A stretch of 64,000 nt of DNA, from contig NZ_CP040244.1 of assembly GCF_005517195.1 (NCBI RefSeq), forward strand, positions 5,846,001 to 5,910,000. The letters run 5' to 3'. The position numbers were made by a program, and so were the translations under genes. Within the stretch, counting starts at the first letter, position 1, and every line of letters starts with the position of its first letter. Shown piece by piece: positions 17,053 through 24,570 of the stretch. Under the pieces are notes generated by a model that was given only the letters and a program-made list of their open reading frames with translations, was not told the DNA's origin and made no database searches. The DNA comes from Streptomyces vilmorinianum (GTDB lineage Bacteria > Actinomycetota > Actinomycetes > Streptomycetales > Streptomycetaceae).

Positions 17053-17090
17053 TCCGGTCCACCGCTCCAACGCCGCAGCGGTGGACCGGA
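17053..17090 (+). terminator. Terminator hairpin after ndgR
   Basis: A 14-bp inverted repeat (TCCGGTCCACCGCT and its complement) flanks a 10-base loop, starting 31 bases past the ndgR stop. No long T-run follows, as is common in Streptomyces. Confidence 0.75.
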
Positions 17091-17114
17091 GTTGTGTGTA
17101 CGTGTCCTGAACAG

Positions 17115-17150
17115 CGAAGAAGCCCTCCCCCGAAGGGAAGGGCTTCTTCG
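17115..17150. terminator. Terminator at the 3' end of the tRNA array
   Basis: CGAAGAAGCCCT pairs with AGGGCTTCTTCG around a GC-rich, partly paired centre. It lies directly downstream (leftward) of the last tRNA-Glu and can also back up the ndgR terminator from the other side. Confidence 0.82.
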
Positions 17151-17152
17151 TT

Positions 17153-17228
17153 TGGTACCCCCGACCGGATTCGAACCGGCGCTACCGCCTTGAGAGGGCG
17201 GCGTGCTAGGCCGCTACACAACGGGGGC
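17153..17228 (-). tRNA. tRNA-Glu(CTC), copy 1, CCA encoded
   Basis: On the reverse strand the gene starts GCCCCCGTTGTGTAGCGGCC and folds as a standard cloverleaf. Its anticodon loop is CTCTCAA, so the anticodon is CTC, reading GAG. The T-loop is GGTTCGAATCC. The 3' CCA is encoded. It is the last gene of a leftward five-tRNA array. Confidence 0.96.
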
Positions 17229-17250
17229 AAGATCAGATGAAGATGATCCG

Positions 17251-17322
17251 CTGGCCTACCAGGACTCGAACCTAGACTAACTGAACCAGAATCAGTCGTG
17301 CTGCCAATTACACCATAGGCCA
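17251..17322 (-). tRNA. tRNA-Gln(CTG), copy 1
   Basis: The reverse strand starts TGGCCTATGGTGTAATTGGC. The anticodon stem ACTGA/TCAGT encloses TTCTGGT, giving anticodon CTG (reads CAG). The acceptor TGGCCTA pairs with TAGGCCA; the discriminator is G and CCA is not encoded. Confidence 0.96.
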
Positions 17323-17340
17323 CTGGTGGTTTAGACCAGT

Positions 17341-17416
17341 TGGTACCCCCGACCGGATTCGAACCGGCGCTACCGCCTTGAGAGGGCGGCGTGCTAGGCC
17401 GCTACACAACGGGGGC
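17341..17416 (-). tRNA. tRNA-Glu(CTC), copy 2, CCA encoded
   Basis: The 76-base gene is identical in its body to the copy at 17153-17228, including the encoded CCA. It is the third gene in the direction of transcription. Confidence 0.96.
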
Positions 17417-17477
17417 CCTAGCGATCCTGCATCAGGTTCACCGGGTGCGACCCAGGTGATCCCGCGGGAAGGATCTG

Positions 17478-17550
17478 TACCCCCGACCGGATTCGAACCG
17501 GCGCTACTGCCTTGAGAGGGCAGCGTGCTAGGCCGCTACACAACGGGGGC
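17478..17550 (-). tRNA. tRNA-Glu(CTC), copy 3, variant anticodon stem, no CCA
   Basis: The gene is the same tRNA except for a compensated pair in the anticodon stem: GCTGCC/GGCAGT here against GCCGCC/GGCGGT in the other two copies. The 3' CCA is not encoded. The anticodon remains CTC. Confidence 0.95.
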
Positions 17551-17591
17551 TTTGTGGATGAGATCCACGTACTGCAGATGAGCTCTGCGAG

Positions 17592-17663
17592 CTGGCCTAC
17601 CAGGACTCGAACCTAGACTAACTGAACCAGAATCAGTCGTGCTGCCAATTACACCATAGGCCA
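17592..17663 (-). tRNA. tRNA-Gln(CTG), copy 2
   Basis: The gene is identical to the copy at 17251-17322 across the 72-base body. It is the first gene of the leftward array (Gln-Glu-Glu-Gln-Glu). A GATCCCC/GGGGATC hairpin at about 17672-17690 lies just upstream. Confidence 0.96.
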
Positions 17664-17755
17664 CCAAAACGCGATCCCCGTCGAGGGGATCTTGTTCGGG
17701 TTGTGCTCCGTGGGTTTCGGCCTTTCGGCTTGCTCCCCTCGGCGCAGGAAGAACA

Positions 17756-18478
17756 TTACCCGAAGGTGTCCGGCGCTCCAAAACGGGTATCCCGCCGCAG
17801 CAGCGCGGGGAGCTGGTGGAGGTCGGTGATCCGGGTCAGTTCGGGCCGTCCACCGGCGTCCGCCCGGTCCAGCCAGACCCCCGTGAGCCCCGCCTCGGCG
17901 GCGCCGCGGGCGTCGATGTCCGGCTGGTCGCCGACGTACACGACCTCCCCCGGGGCCAGGCCGAGGGCGGCGCAGCCTGCGTGGAAGGCCTCGGCGGCCG
18001 GCTTGGCGACCCCGAGCTCGGCGGCGCAGACGACGGCCTCGAAGCGGTCCCGTACACCGAGCACGCGCAGCTTGCGGTCCTGGTTGTGGATGCTGGAGTT
18101 CGACAGGACGGCGTGACGGTAGTCACTCGCGAGCATGTCGAGGACGGGGACGGCGTCGGGGAAGAGCTCCCAGGCGGCCTCGTAGTGCGCGATGTACCGC
18201 TCGAACCAGGCGTCGGCCTCGGCGCCGGTCAGCCGCGGCGCCGCGAGGAAGTCCCGCACGCGCTCGCGCCGCTGCTCCTGGAAGTCCACCCCGCCGGCCT
18301 CGAAGCGGCGCCAGTGGATCGTGGTGAGCTCCTGCCAACGGCAGAGGGCCTGGTCGACGGAGTCGAATCCGTCCACCAGGCCCTCGGCGGTGAGATGGTC
18401 GCGCATGCCGGTCAGGTCCGCGCGGGAGTAGTCGAAGATCGTGTCGTCGATGTCCCAGAGGACCGCGCGGATGCTCAT
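17756..18478 (-). CDS. HAD-superfamily hydrolase
   Basis: The 240-residue protein starts SIRAVLWDIDDTIFDYSRAD at ATG 18478. The four HAD motifs are visible: DxD-type WDIDDT (nucleophile Asp9, Asp11), SNSS with the motif-II serine, the motif-III lysine in GVAKPAAEAF, and VGDQPDIDARGA. A helical cap lies between motifs I and II, so this is a C1-cap phosphatase of the phosphoglycolate phosphatase/YjjG type. The substrate cannot be inferred. It stands alone just upstream of the tRNA array, reading the same way. Confidence 0.88.
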   Translation of the reverse strand: MSIRAVLWDIDDTIFDYSRADLTGMRDHLTAEGLVDGFDSVDQALCRWQELTTIHWRRFEAGGVDFQEQRRERVRDFLAAPRLTGAEADAWFERYIAHYEAAWELFPDAVPVLDMLASDYRHAVLSNSSIHNQDRKLRVLGVRDRFEAVVCAAELGVAKPAAEAFHAGCAALGLAPGEVVYVGDQPDIDARGAAEAGLTGVWLDRADAGGRPELTRITDLHQLPALLRRDTRFGAPDTFG

Positions 18479-18548
18479 ACGCCGACCGTACCCCCAGGCC
18501 GGGGGTACGGGGGGCATCCCCCGACGAGCACACGCGGGACGCCACGGC

Positions 18549-19790
18549 TCAGCGGCGCAGTGCCTCCGCCGGCTGGATCCTGGCCGCGCGCCACGCGGGG
18601 TAGAGGCCCGCGACGACGCCCGTCGCCAGGCCGATGGCGGGGGCGGCCGCGGGCGTCAGCGGATGGATCACCGGGGTCCAGTCGCGGATCACGGCGACCA
18701 CCACCACCGTCAGGACGCCCAAGGACGTGCCGACGAGGCCGCCCAGGGCGCCGAGCGCGCCGGACTCCGCGAGGAACTGCACGGTGATGTGGCGTCCGCG
18801 CGCGCCCAGGGCCCGGCGCAGGCCGATCTCGCCGGTGCGCTCCAGGACGGCGACCAGGGTGGTGTTGGCGATGCCCACGGCTCCGATCACCAGGCAGATG
18901 GCCGCCAGGAGGAGGAACAGCTGGTTCAGGTCGTCGCCGACCCCGCCCCGCAGCGCCTTGGGGTCCGGCGGGGGCACCACCTTGAAGTACTCCGGGTGGT
19001 CGGGGCGCAGCGCGATCGCGGCCTCGGCGGCGATCTGCGGGGCCGCGCCGAGCCGGGTGGCGACCAGCATCCGCGCGCCGCCGCCCTCCGGCGGGCCCCA
19101 GACGCGTTCCGCCGTGGTGCGCGGGACGACGACCGACAGCAGCAGGTCGGCCTTCCGGTCCGCGCCGGAGACGATGCCGGTGACGGTGAACGGCCGGCCG
19201 CCGATGAAGATCGCCGGGTGGGTCTCCAGTGTGGTGATGCCGAGCCGGTCGGCGACTCCGGCGCCGATGACGGCGACCGGCGCCGCCCGGTCGGAGGCGT
19301 AGGCGTCGTAGACCCTGCCCTCGGCGAGGCGGGCGCCCGCCGCGGCGAACACGCCGGGCGAGGCGGCCACGACGTCGACGGCGTTCTCGGCGCCGTCGCT
19401 CCCGACGACGGCGGAGGAGCGCACGGGCTCGTCGGGAGCCAGCCGCACCGACCAGTACACCCCCGCGTGCTCGACGCCGTTGAGCCGCTCGATCCGTGCG
19501 TCGGCGTCCGCCCGGAAGGCGGGTCCGGCGAACTCGTCCTGCTCGTGGGCGACGTCCTCGACGGTCACCTCGGTCGCGCTCAGGGCGTTGAAGCGCGTGT
19601 CGATCTGCGAGGAGGTGGTGGCCGTCAGACCGAGAATCGCCACGAACGTGCCCACGCCGAGGACGGTGCCGAGGGCGGTCAGGGCGGAGCGCCCCGGGCG
19701 TTGGAGCATTCCGGCGAGGGACTCGGAGAGCACGTCGTGCCAGGCGAACACGGAAGGCCGGATACGGTCCGTACGTCGCACGCGCCTCAC
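18549..19790 (-). CDS. MacB-like ABC transporter permease
   Basis: The 413-residue protein has the MacB/FtsX plan: one membrane segment near residues 34-55 (SALTALGTVLGVGTFVAIL), a long extracytoplasmic domain (about 60-275), and three membrane segments at the C-terminus (LFLLLAAICLVIGAVGIANT, LGALGGLVGTSLGVLTVVVV, IGLATGVVAGLYPAWRAARI). The final AARIQPAEALRR is the family end. These permeases work mechanically, coupling ATP use to extracytoplasmic events rather than moving substrate through the membrane. It is last in a lipoprotein-adaptor-ATPase-permease unit, coupled to the ATPase by GTGA. Confidence 0.92.
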   Translation of the reverse strand: MRRVRRTDRIRPSVFAWHDVLSESLAGMLQRPGRSALTALGTVLGVGTFVAILGLTATTSSQIDTRFNALSATEVTVEDVAHEQDEFAGPAFRADADARIERLNGVEHAGVYWSVRLAPDEPVRSSAVVGSDGAENAVDVVAASPGVFAAAGARLAEGRVYDAYASDRAAPVAVIGAGVADRLGITTLETHPAIFIGGRPFTVTGIVSGADRKADLLLSVVVPRTTAERVWGPPEGGGARMLVATRLGAAPQIAAEAAIALRPDHPEYFKVVPPPDPKALRGGVGDDLNQLFLLLAAICLVIGAVGIANTTLVAVLERTGEIGLRRALGARGRHITVQFLAESGALGALGGLVGTSLGVLTVVVVAVIRDWTPVIHPLTPAAAPAIGLATGVVAGLYPAWRAARIQPAEALRR

Positions 19791-20557
19791 CTGACCACCT
19801 CGGGCAGCCCGGACATCCCAGACATCCCGGATACCTCGGATACCCCGGACACCGCCGTCTCCGACACGCTCAGCACTCCGTCCCGGATCGTCACCGTGCG
19901 CCTGGCGCGGGCGGCGACGAGCGGATCATGGGTGATCACCAGGACCGTCATGCCGTCCGTGTGCAGCTTCTCCAGGAGGACCAGCACCGAGTCGGCGTTC
20001 GTCGTGTCGAGGTTTCCGGTCGGTTCGTCGCACAGCAGCAGGGAGGGGCGGGTCACCAGCGCGCGGGCGATGGCCACCCGCTGCCGTTCGCCGCCGGACA
20101 TCCGGGTGGGCAGAGCGTCGACGCGATGGCCGAGGCCCACCTGCTCCAGCGCCTCGCGGGCACGGGCCGCCCGCTCCCGGCGGGGGGTGCCGTCGTAGAC
20201 CAGGGCGAGCGTGACGTTCTCCAACGCGCTGCGCTGGGGCAGCAGATGGAACGACTGGAACACGAACCCGATGCGCCGACCGCGCAGCGCGGTCCGGTCG
20301 GCGTCCCGGAGCATGCCCGTGTCGATGCCGTCCAGCAGGTAGGTCCCGCCCGTGGGCGCGTCCAGCAGTCCGGCGATGTTGAGGAACGTGGACTTTCCCG
20401 AGCCCGACGGGCCCACGACGGCGACGAACTCGCCCCGCCCGACGGTCAGGTCGCAGGGCCTGAGGGCGGTCACCGGAGGCGGGCCCGGGTAGGTCAGCCC
20501 GACCCCGCGGAACTCGATGACCGGCTCGGAGCCCGTCATGGAGTCGACGGCGGTCAC
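19787..20557 (-). CDS. MacB/LolD-type ABC transporter ATPase
   Basis: The 256-residue ATPase carries Walker A GPSGSGKST, the Q-loop FVFQSFHLLPQ, signature MSGGERQR, Walker B LLLCDEPTGNLD and the switch His in VLVITHD. The FxFQxxxLLPxxxxxEN pattern is typical of the MacB/LolD/FtsE group. The start GTG at 20557 overlaps the adaptor stop and its TGA overlaps the permease start, so all three should be made in stoichiometric amounts. The C-terminal tail after residue 230 is a low-complexity SGVSEVSGMSG run not needed for ATPase function. Confidence 0.94.
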   Translation of the reverse strand: MTAVDSMTGSEPVIEFRGVGLTYPGPPPVTALRPCDLTVGRGEFVAVVGPSGSGKSTFLNIAGLLDAPTGGTYLLDGIDTGMLRDADRTALRGRRIGFVFQSFHLLPQRSALENVTLALVYDGTPRRERAARAREALEQVGLGHRVDALPTRMSGGERQRVAIARALVTRPSLLLCDEPTGNLDTTNADSVLVLLEKLHTDGMTVLVITHDPLVAARARRTVTIRDGVLSVSETAVSGVSEVSGMSGMSGLPEVVR

Positions 20558-22029
20558 GGGGAGGTCCCTTCGCGGGACACGCCCGTGATCACCTGGTCGC
20601 CCGGGGCGAGCGTGCCGCCCGCCGACGGCGTGACGGCCACGAAACCGTCCCCGGCCGTGCCCGCGCGTACCTCCACCCGGCGCCGGTCGCCGGCGGCCCC
20701 GACCACGGTCACGGTGGTCCGCCCGTCCGCGCCGGAGCTGATCGCCGTGATCGGCACGACGAGCGCCTTTCCTTCCGTGGAGGCCGCGATGACGGTGACG
20801 CGTACGTCCTGGCCGGTCAGGTCGGCGTTCAGCGGCGTACCGGGGGTGATCTCCACGAGCCAGCCGGTCGCTCCGGACCCGGCCTGTGCGGCGTCTCCCT
20901 GTGATCCCTGCGCCTCGCCGCCCGTGGTGCCGGCCTGCACGGGAGCGTCGGAGACGGACGCGACCCGGCCCTTGGCGGACGCGCCGGTCACCTCGGAGTA
21001 GATCTCCGCCGCGCTCCCGGGGCGGATGAGGTCCTTCTGGTACTCGGGGACGTGCGCCTGTACGACGAGCCGGCCGGCGGACAGCTTCATCGCGGTCCCG
21101 GTCGCCTCGCCGCCGACCTTCGCGGACACCGAGTCCACGCGGGCCGGGAAGCTCTTCAGGAACACGACCTCGGCGGCGGGCAGCATCGGGCCGGCGGCCT
21201 CCTCGGCGGCCGTCAGCTTCTTCAGCGCGGCCGCCAGGTCCTCCCGCGCCCGGGTGACGGCCTTCCGCCGGCTGTCGCCGTCATCGCCCGCGCCCGCGCC
21301 GGCGTCGGTCGGGGCCTCGGGGGTGCCCTCGGCGTCCTCCAGAGCGCGCTCGGCCATGGTGACCTGGGTCCGGGCGTCCTCGACCAGGTCGCCCTCGCCT
21401 TCCTGCGCCGGCACCGGGTCGTAACCCACGGACCGGTAGAAGGAGTTGAGCGCGGCCTTCGTGCCGGAGCCGAAGCGGCCCGCCGTGTCGGGCGCGGTGC
21501 TGTGGCCGAGTTGCCGCAGCGCGCGCTGGAGTTGGCGTACGTCGTCGCCGGTCGCGCCCGGACGCAGGTCACGGTAGACGGGCAGGCTGCCTTCCAGGGT
21601 GAACACGGGCCGTCCGGAGACCTCCATCAGGACCCGGCCGGCACGTACGGCGTCGCCGGGCCGCACCGGGATCTTGGTGATCACGGCTCGCGCCGCGCCC
21701 TCGCCGGCGGCCACCTGCGGCACCACGTCGACCGTCTGACCGGCCACCACTTCGCCGCGGGTGATGACCGACGAGGTGAGCACCCGGTGTTCCACGGGCG
21801 CGGTCAGCACGTCCGGGGCGGGCGGCGCGGCCTCCGCGGCCGCCTGTGCGGGCGACTTCACCAGCAGCGCGGCCCCCAGTCCCCCAAGCGTGGCGAGCAC
21901 GGCGCCCACGGCGACGACGGCCACCCACCGGCGGCGGCCGGCCACCCCGCTCGGTCCCGGTACGGGCCCGGTCGGCTCCGTGCGGCCCGGCTGCTCCACG
22001 GCCATCGCGGTGTCCTCGTCCTGCGTCAT
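20554..22029 (-). CDS. Membrane-fusion-like adaptor with peptidoglycan-binding domain
   Basis: The protein is 491 residues from ATG 22029 (GAAGG 6-7 bases upstream; a GTG at 22050 lacks one). One N-terminal membrane anchor lies at about 36-58. It is followed by a biotinyl-lipoyl-like start (VLTSSVITRGEVVAGQTVDV), a PG_binding_1 domain near residues 150-205 (LRPGATGDDVRQLQRALRQL) and a coiled-coil segment (ARTQVTMAERALEDAEG to REDLAAALKKLTAAEE). The C-terminal beta-barrel end is DRRRVEVRAGTAGDGFVAVT. Gram-positive MacA-like proteins of this plan tether the exporter to the cell wall. Confidence 0.88.
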   Translation of the reverse strand: MTQDEDTAMAVEQPGRTEPTGPVPGPSGVAGRRRWVAVVAVGAVLATLGGLGAALLVKSPAQAAAEAAPPAPDVLTAPVEHRVLTSSVITRGEVVAGQTVDVVPQVAAGEGAARAVITKIPVRPGDAVRAGRVLMEVSGRPVFTLEGSLPVYRDLRPGATGDDVRQLQRALRQLGHSTAPDTAGRFGSGTKAALNSFYRSVGYDPVPAQEGEGDLVEDARTQVTMAERALEDAEGTPEAPTDAGAGAGDDGDSRRKAVTRAREDLAAALKKLTAAEEAAGPMLPAAEVVFLKSFPARVDSVSAKVGGEATGTAMKLSAGRLVVQAHVPEYQKDLIRPGSAAEIYSEVTGASAKGRVASVSDAPVQAGTTGGEAQGSQGDAAQAGSGATGWLVEITPGTPLNADLTGQDVRVTVIAASTEGKALVVPITAISSGADGRTTVTVVGAAGDRRRVEVRAGTAGDGFVAVTPSAGGTLAPGDQVITGVSREGTSP

Positions 22030-22062
22030 CGTCGTCCTTCGTCGTATCACCGGTGTGTGCGG

Positions 22063-22545
22063 TCAGCCGCCGACGATGCCGTCGCCCGGGTCTGTCGAGC
22101 ACTTCGTGACGACGGCCGCGAACTCGGGCGTCTTGTACGTCGCCTCCTCCTCGGCCGGCACCTTCACCTCGCCGGTCGCCGGATCGGGGTCCGGGTAGCG
22201 GGGGTAGCCGTTCGCGCGCACGCAGGCGCTGAACTTCTTCGCGTGGTCCATGAAGGCGGCGGAGGGCGGCGAGGCGGAGGCGGTCGGCGAGGCGGAGGTC
22301 AGCAGGTCCGCGCACTTCGCCTGGGCGGCAGCGTAGGCCGCGCCGTCGTTCTTGCCCTTGTCCTTGTCCACACGGAGTACGCCGTCGTCGCGCTTCTCCA
22401 GCACGACGCCGTTCTCTTCGAGGCAGCCGTAGTAGGCCCGCTCCCCTGTCGCCCCGTCGGAACCGCCGGCGGAACAGCCGGTGACGAGCAGGGAGGCGCA
22501 GACCGCCACCGCCGCGAATGCGGGCGCGGCCGGGCGTACGAGCAT
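22063..22545 (-). CDS. Small lipoprotein heading the exporter operon
   Basis: The 160-residue protein begins LVRPAAPAFAAVAVCASLLV with lipobox VTGC, so it is predicted to be a membrane-anchored surface protein. The mature part carries two C-x4-G motifs, YYGCLEENGVVLEKRDDGVL and FSACVRANGYPRYPDPDP. The second lipoprotein across the divergent promoter shares this motif. ATG 22545 has GGAG 5 bases upstream. The adaptor starts 33 bases downstream on the same strand, so it is the first gene of the exporter unit. The family is otherwise unknown to me; a cargo- or wall-sensing role is a guess. Confidence 0.78.
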   Translation of the reverse strand: MLVRPAAPAFAAVAVCASLLVTGCSAGGSDGATGERAYYGCLEENGVVLEKRDDGVLRVDKDKGKNDGAAYAAAQAKCADLLTSASPTASASPPSAAFMDHAKKFSACVRANGYPRYPDPDPATGEVKVPAEEEATYKTPEFAAVVTKCSTDPGDGIVGG

Positions 22546-22687
22546 GGGGACTCCGTGAAGAAGGGGAACGGGCGAGCGCGGGGTGTTCCGGCCGGTCTCG
22601 CGGTTCCGCCGGAAGGATCGGGCGAGAGTCCGCCGCAGCTTTCCGGCCAGGTCGCCCGAGCATAAATCGGCCCGGACAGCCGGTGAT

Positions 22688-22705
22688 ACTGTCCCCGAGG
22701 ACAGT
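22688..22705. promoter_or_regulatory. Perfect inverted repeat in the divergent promoter region
   Basis: ACTGTCC-CCGA-GGACAGT lies 74 bases before the I36-like gene and 142 bases before the lipoprotein gene. It is the most regular dyad in the 234-base divergent spacer and a candidate operator, perhaps for the LuxR-type regulator of the cluster. Confidence 0.5.
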
Positions 22706-22779
22706 AGACGATCAAGCTCGCCCGTGATCCACTTCCCGATCGCAAGATCTTCACGATTGATGGAACGACAGGGGCGGAA

Positions 22780-23181
22780 ATGAACAAGCGCGTGATGAGG
22801 GCGGCCGTCGCGGCGGTCGCCGTGGGCGGGTTCGTGCTGGGCACCGCGGGTCCGGCGGCGGCGTACGACGACAAGAACGGCGTGCTCGAGAATCTGGAGC
22901 TCGGCCTCTACTACAACTCGGGCCAGGGGGGCTGCGTCTTCGACATCGTCGTGGACAACGACTTCGCCGACGACCGCTTCGTCGGCAACTGCTCCGGCTC
23001 GGGCCAGAGCACGAACGACAACACGGCGTCCTACCGGAACTGGGCGGGCCGCACCATGTACGTCTGGACCGACCACTACCAGGAGGGCATCCGCGGGTCG
23101 CTGCCGGCCGGTTACGTCGGCAACGCCAGCGACACCTTCAAGAACAAGATCTCGTCGAGCGCGATGATCATCTACTCGTGA
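22780..23181 (+). CDS. Secreted peptidase-inhibitor I36-like protein
   Basis: The 133-residue protein has a Sec signal (NKRVMRAAVAAVAVGGFVLG, cleavage likely after GPAAA), giving a mature protein of about 105 residues. The mature part (LYYNSGQGGCVFDIVVDNDF, RNWAGRTMYVWTDHYQEGIR, then GNASDTFKNKISS) matches the beta/gamma-crystallin-like texture of Streptomyces family I36 (SMI-type metalloprotease inhibitors). The two cysteines (GGCVF and GNCSG) could form a disulfide. A GGGGCGGAA ribosome site precedes ATG 22780. Its stop overlaps the next start by 4 bases, linking it to the second lipoprotein. Confidence 0.78.
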   Translation: MNKRVMRAAVAAVAVGGFVLGTAGPAAAYDDKNGVLENLELGLYYNSGQGGCVFDIVVDNDFADDRFVGNCSGSGQSTNDNTASYRNWAGRTMYVWTDHYQEGIRGSLPAGYVGNASDTFKNKISSSAMIIYS

Positions 23182-24125
23182 GCCGACGCCTTGTGATCGT
23201 CGGCGGCGCCGTCCTCGCCCTGGCGGGCTGTTCCGCCACGGGCTCGGACGGCGCCGCCGGCCGTACCGAACCACCGATCGACTCCGTGCCCAGCATGCTC
23301 AGGACCGTGGACGTCAGCTTCCCGCTGGACGCCTACGAGGCCGGCCCGGAGCAGCAGAACACGATCACCCGTGCGCAGAACGTGCTCATGGGCCAGTGCA
23401 TGTCCCGGCTCGGCTTCGCCTACCGGCCGCCCGAGCAGCCGCCGGTCCCGACGACGGGTGCGAACGCCCGGATCTTCGGGCTCACGGACCCGGACGCGGC
23501 CGCGCGGTACGGCTACCTGAACCCCGCGGTCGCGAAGGCGCGGAACCAGGCGCCACCCGCGCCGGCGAAGCCGCCGACCGAGGCGGAGCTGCTGGCCCTC
23601 AACGGCAGGAACGACCTGAAGCCGGCCGACATGCCCGCCACCCTGGAGGAGGCGGAGAAGTCCGGCGGCAGCGATGTGACGTTCAACGGGCAGAGGGTGC
23701 CCGTGGGCGGGTGCGCCCGCGAGTCGTTCCTCAAGCTCTACGCCCGCAAGGCGAACGAGGTCGACATCCTCTTCGTGTTCAACCTCAAGGGCGAGGCCGA
23801 GTCGAAGGTCCGTGAGGACTCCCGGGTCCGTGAGGTCGACAAGAAGTGGTCGGCGTGCATGGCGAAGGCCGGATACACGGTCAAGGACCCGATGCGGGCG
23901 GCCAAGGAGCTGGGTCTCGCCGGCACGGAGCTGTCCGGTCCTCGTGCGATCACCGCCGCCAAGGCCGACGTACAGTGCAAAGAGCAGGTCAACGTCGTCG
24001 GCGTGCACTACGTCGTGACGAAGGCCTATCAGCAGCAGCTGATCGAGAAGCACGCGGAGACGCTGGCGCTCGCCAAGGAGCAGGTGGACAGCAGGCTGAA
24101 GCTGGCCGCCTCTCTGACGCACTGA
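23178..24125 (+). CDS. Lipoprotein, partner of the I36-like protein
   Basis: The 315-residue protein starts SRRLVIVGGAVLALAGCSAT, a clear lipobox (LAGC). It carries C-x4-G motifs at GQCMSRLGFAYRPPEQP and WSACMAKAGYTVKDP, like the smaller lipoprotein on the other arm, plus CARESFLKLYARK and CKEQVNVVG. The C-terminal 80 residues are helical and charged. The GTG start overlaps the I36 stop (GTGA), so the two are translated together. I do not recognise a characterised family. Shared motifs with the exporter-linked lipoprotein suggest a common surface complex. Confidence 0.75.
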   Translation: MSRRLVIVGGAVLALAGCSATGSDGAAGRTEPPIDSVPSMLRTVDVSFPLDAYEAGPEQQNTITRAQNVLMGQCMSRLGFAYRPPEQPPVPTTGANARIFGLTDPDAAARYGYLNPAVAKARNQAPPAPAKPPTEAELLALNGRNDLKPADMPATLEEAEKSGGSDVTFNGQRVPVGGCARESFLKLYARKANEVDILFVFNLKGEAESKVREDSRVREVDKKWSACMAKAGYTVKDPMRAAKELGLAGTELSGPRAITAAKADVQCKEQVNVVGVHYVVTKAYQQQLIEKHAETLALAKEQVDSRLKLAASLTH

Positions 24126-24160
24126 GCCACACCGGACGACCGGTCGCCGAGAAGGGAACA

Positions 24161-24490
24161 ATGACGACCGCATGCAGACTGTGCCGTCTCCCGGAGCCGC
24201 TGCGCTCCACGATGGAGACGGCCTTGTCGCACCTGCACACCCTCACCGCCAGGGAACGCCAGATCCTCGCCCAGCTCGTCGCCTCTCAGGAGTCCGATGA
24301 ACTCTCCCGGGCGATGGGGATCTCGGTGCGGACGGTGAAATTCCACGTCGCCAACCTGCGGCAGAAGCTGGGCGGGCTGAGCCGGTTCCAGCTGTGCCTG
24401 GTCGGCGTGTTCGATCTGATGGACCTCGCGGACTGCCCCGAACACCGCTCCGCGCACGACGCCCGCGCCGGGTTCGTGCCGGCGGCCTGA
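24161..24490 (+). CDS. Minimal LuxR/GerE-type DNA-binding regulator
   Basis: The 109-residue protein has a LuxR helix-turn-helix at about residues 27-85 (LTARERQILAQLVASQESDE, MGISVRTVKFHVANLRQKLG). It has no receiver or ligand domain; the N-terminus has only a CRLCRLPEP segment with a CxxC pair. ATG 24161 has GAAGGGA 3 bases upstream and lies 35 bases after the second lipoprotein gene, so it ends the rightward transcript. It is probably a local regulator of the divergent cluster. A strong hairpin follows. Confidence 0.85.
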   Translation: MTTACRLCRLPEPLRSTMETALSHLHTLTARERQILAQLVASQESDELSRAMGISVRTVKFHVANLRQKLGGLSRFQLCLVGVFDLMDLADCPEHRSAHDARAGFVPAA

Positions 24491-24517
24491 GCGGCGGGGG
24501 CCGCGGACGACGGAACG

Positions 24518-24555
24518 CCGAAGGGGCGTCGGCCATGTGGCCGACGCCCCTTCGG
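24518..24555. terminator. Bidirectional terminator between luxR-type gene and gltX
   Basis: An 18-bp perfect inverted repeat (CCGAAGGGGCGTCGGCCA and its complement) with a 2-base formal loop lies between convergent genes. Confidence 0.92.
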
Positions 24556-24570
24556 TGCGTCCAGGGGCGC

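Noticed and set aside
17322..17340. ACTGGT...ACCAGT dyad resembling a DasR site
   Set aside because: The centre has extra bases compared with the DasR consensus and the dyad touches the tRNA-Gln 5' end, so it is more likely a tRNA-processing stem.
17420..17477. TGAACCTGATGCAGG text between tRNA genes resembling part of a TPP riboswitch
   Set aside because: Only one arm matches; the CTGAGA helix and the rest of the fold are missing, and the place is inside a tRNA transcript. It reads better as a processing hairpin.
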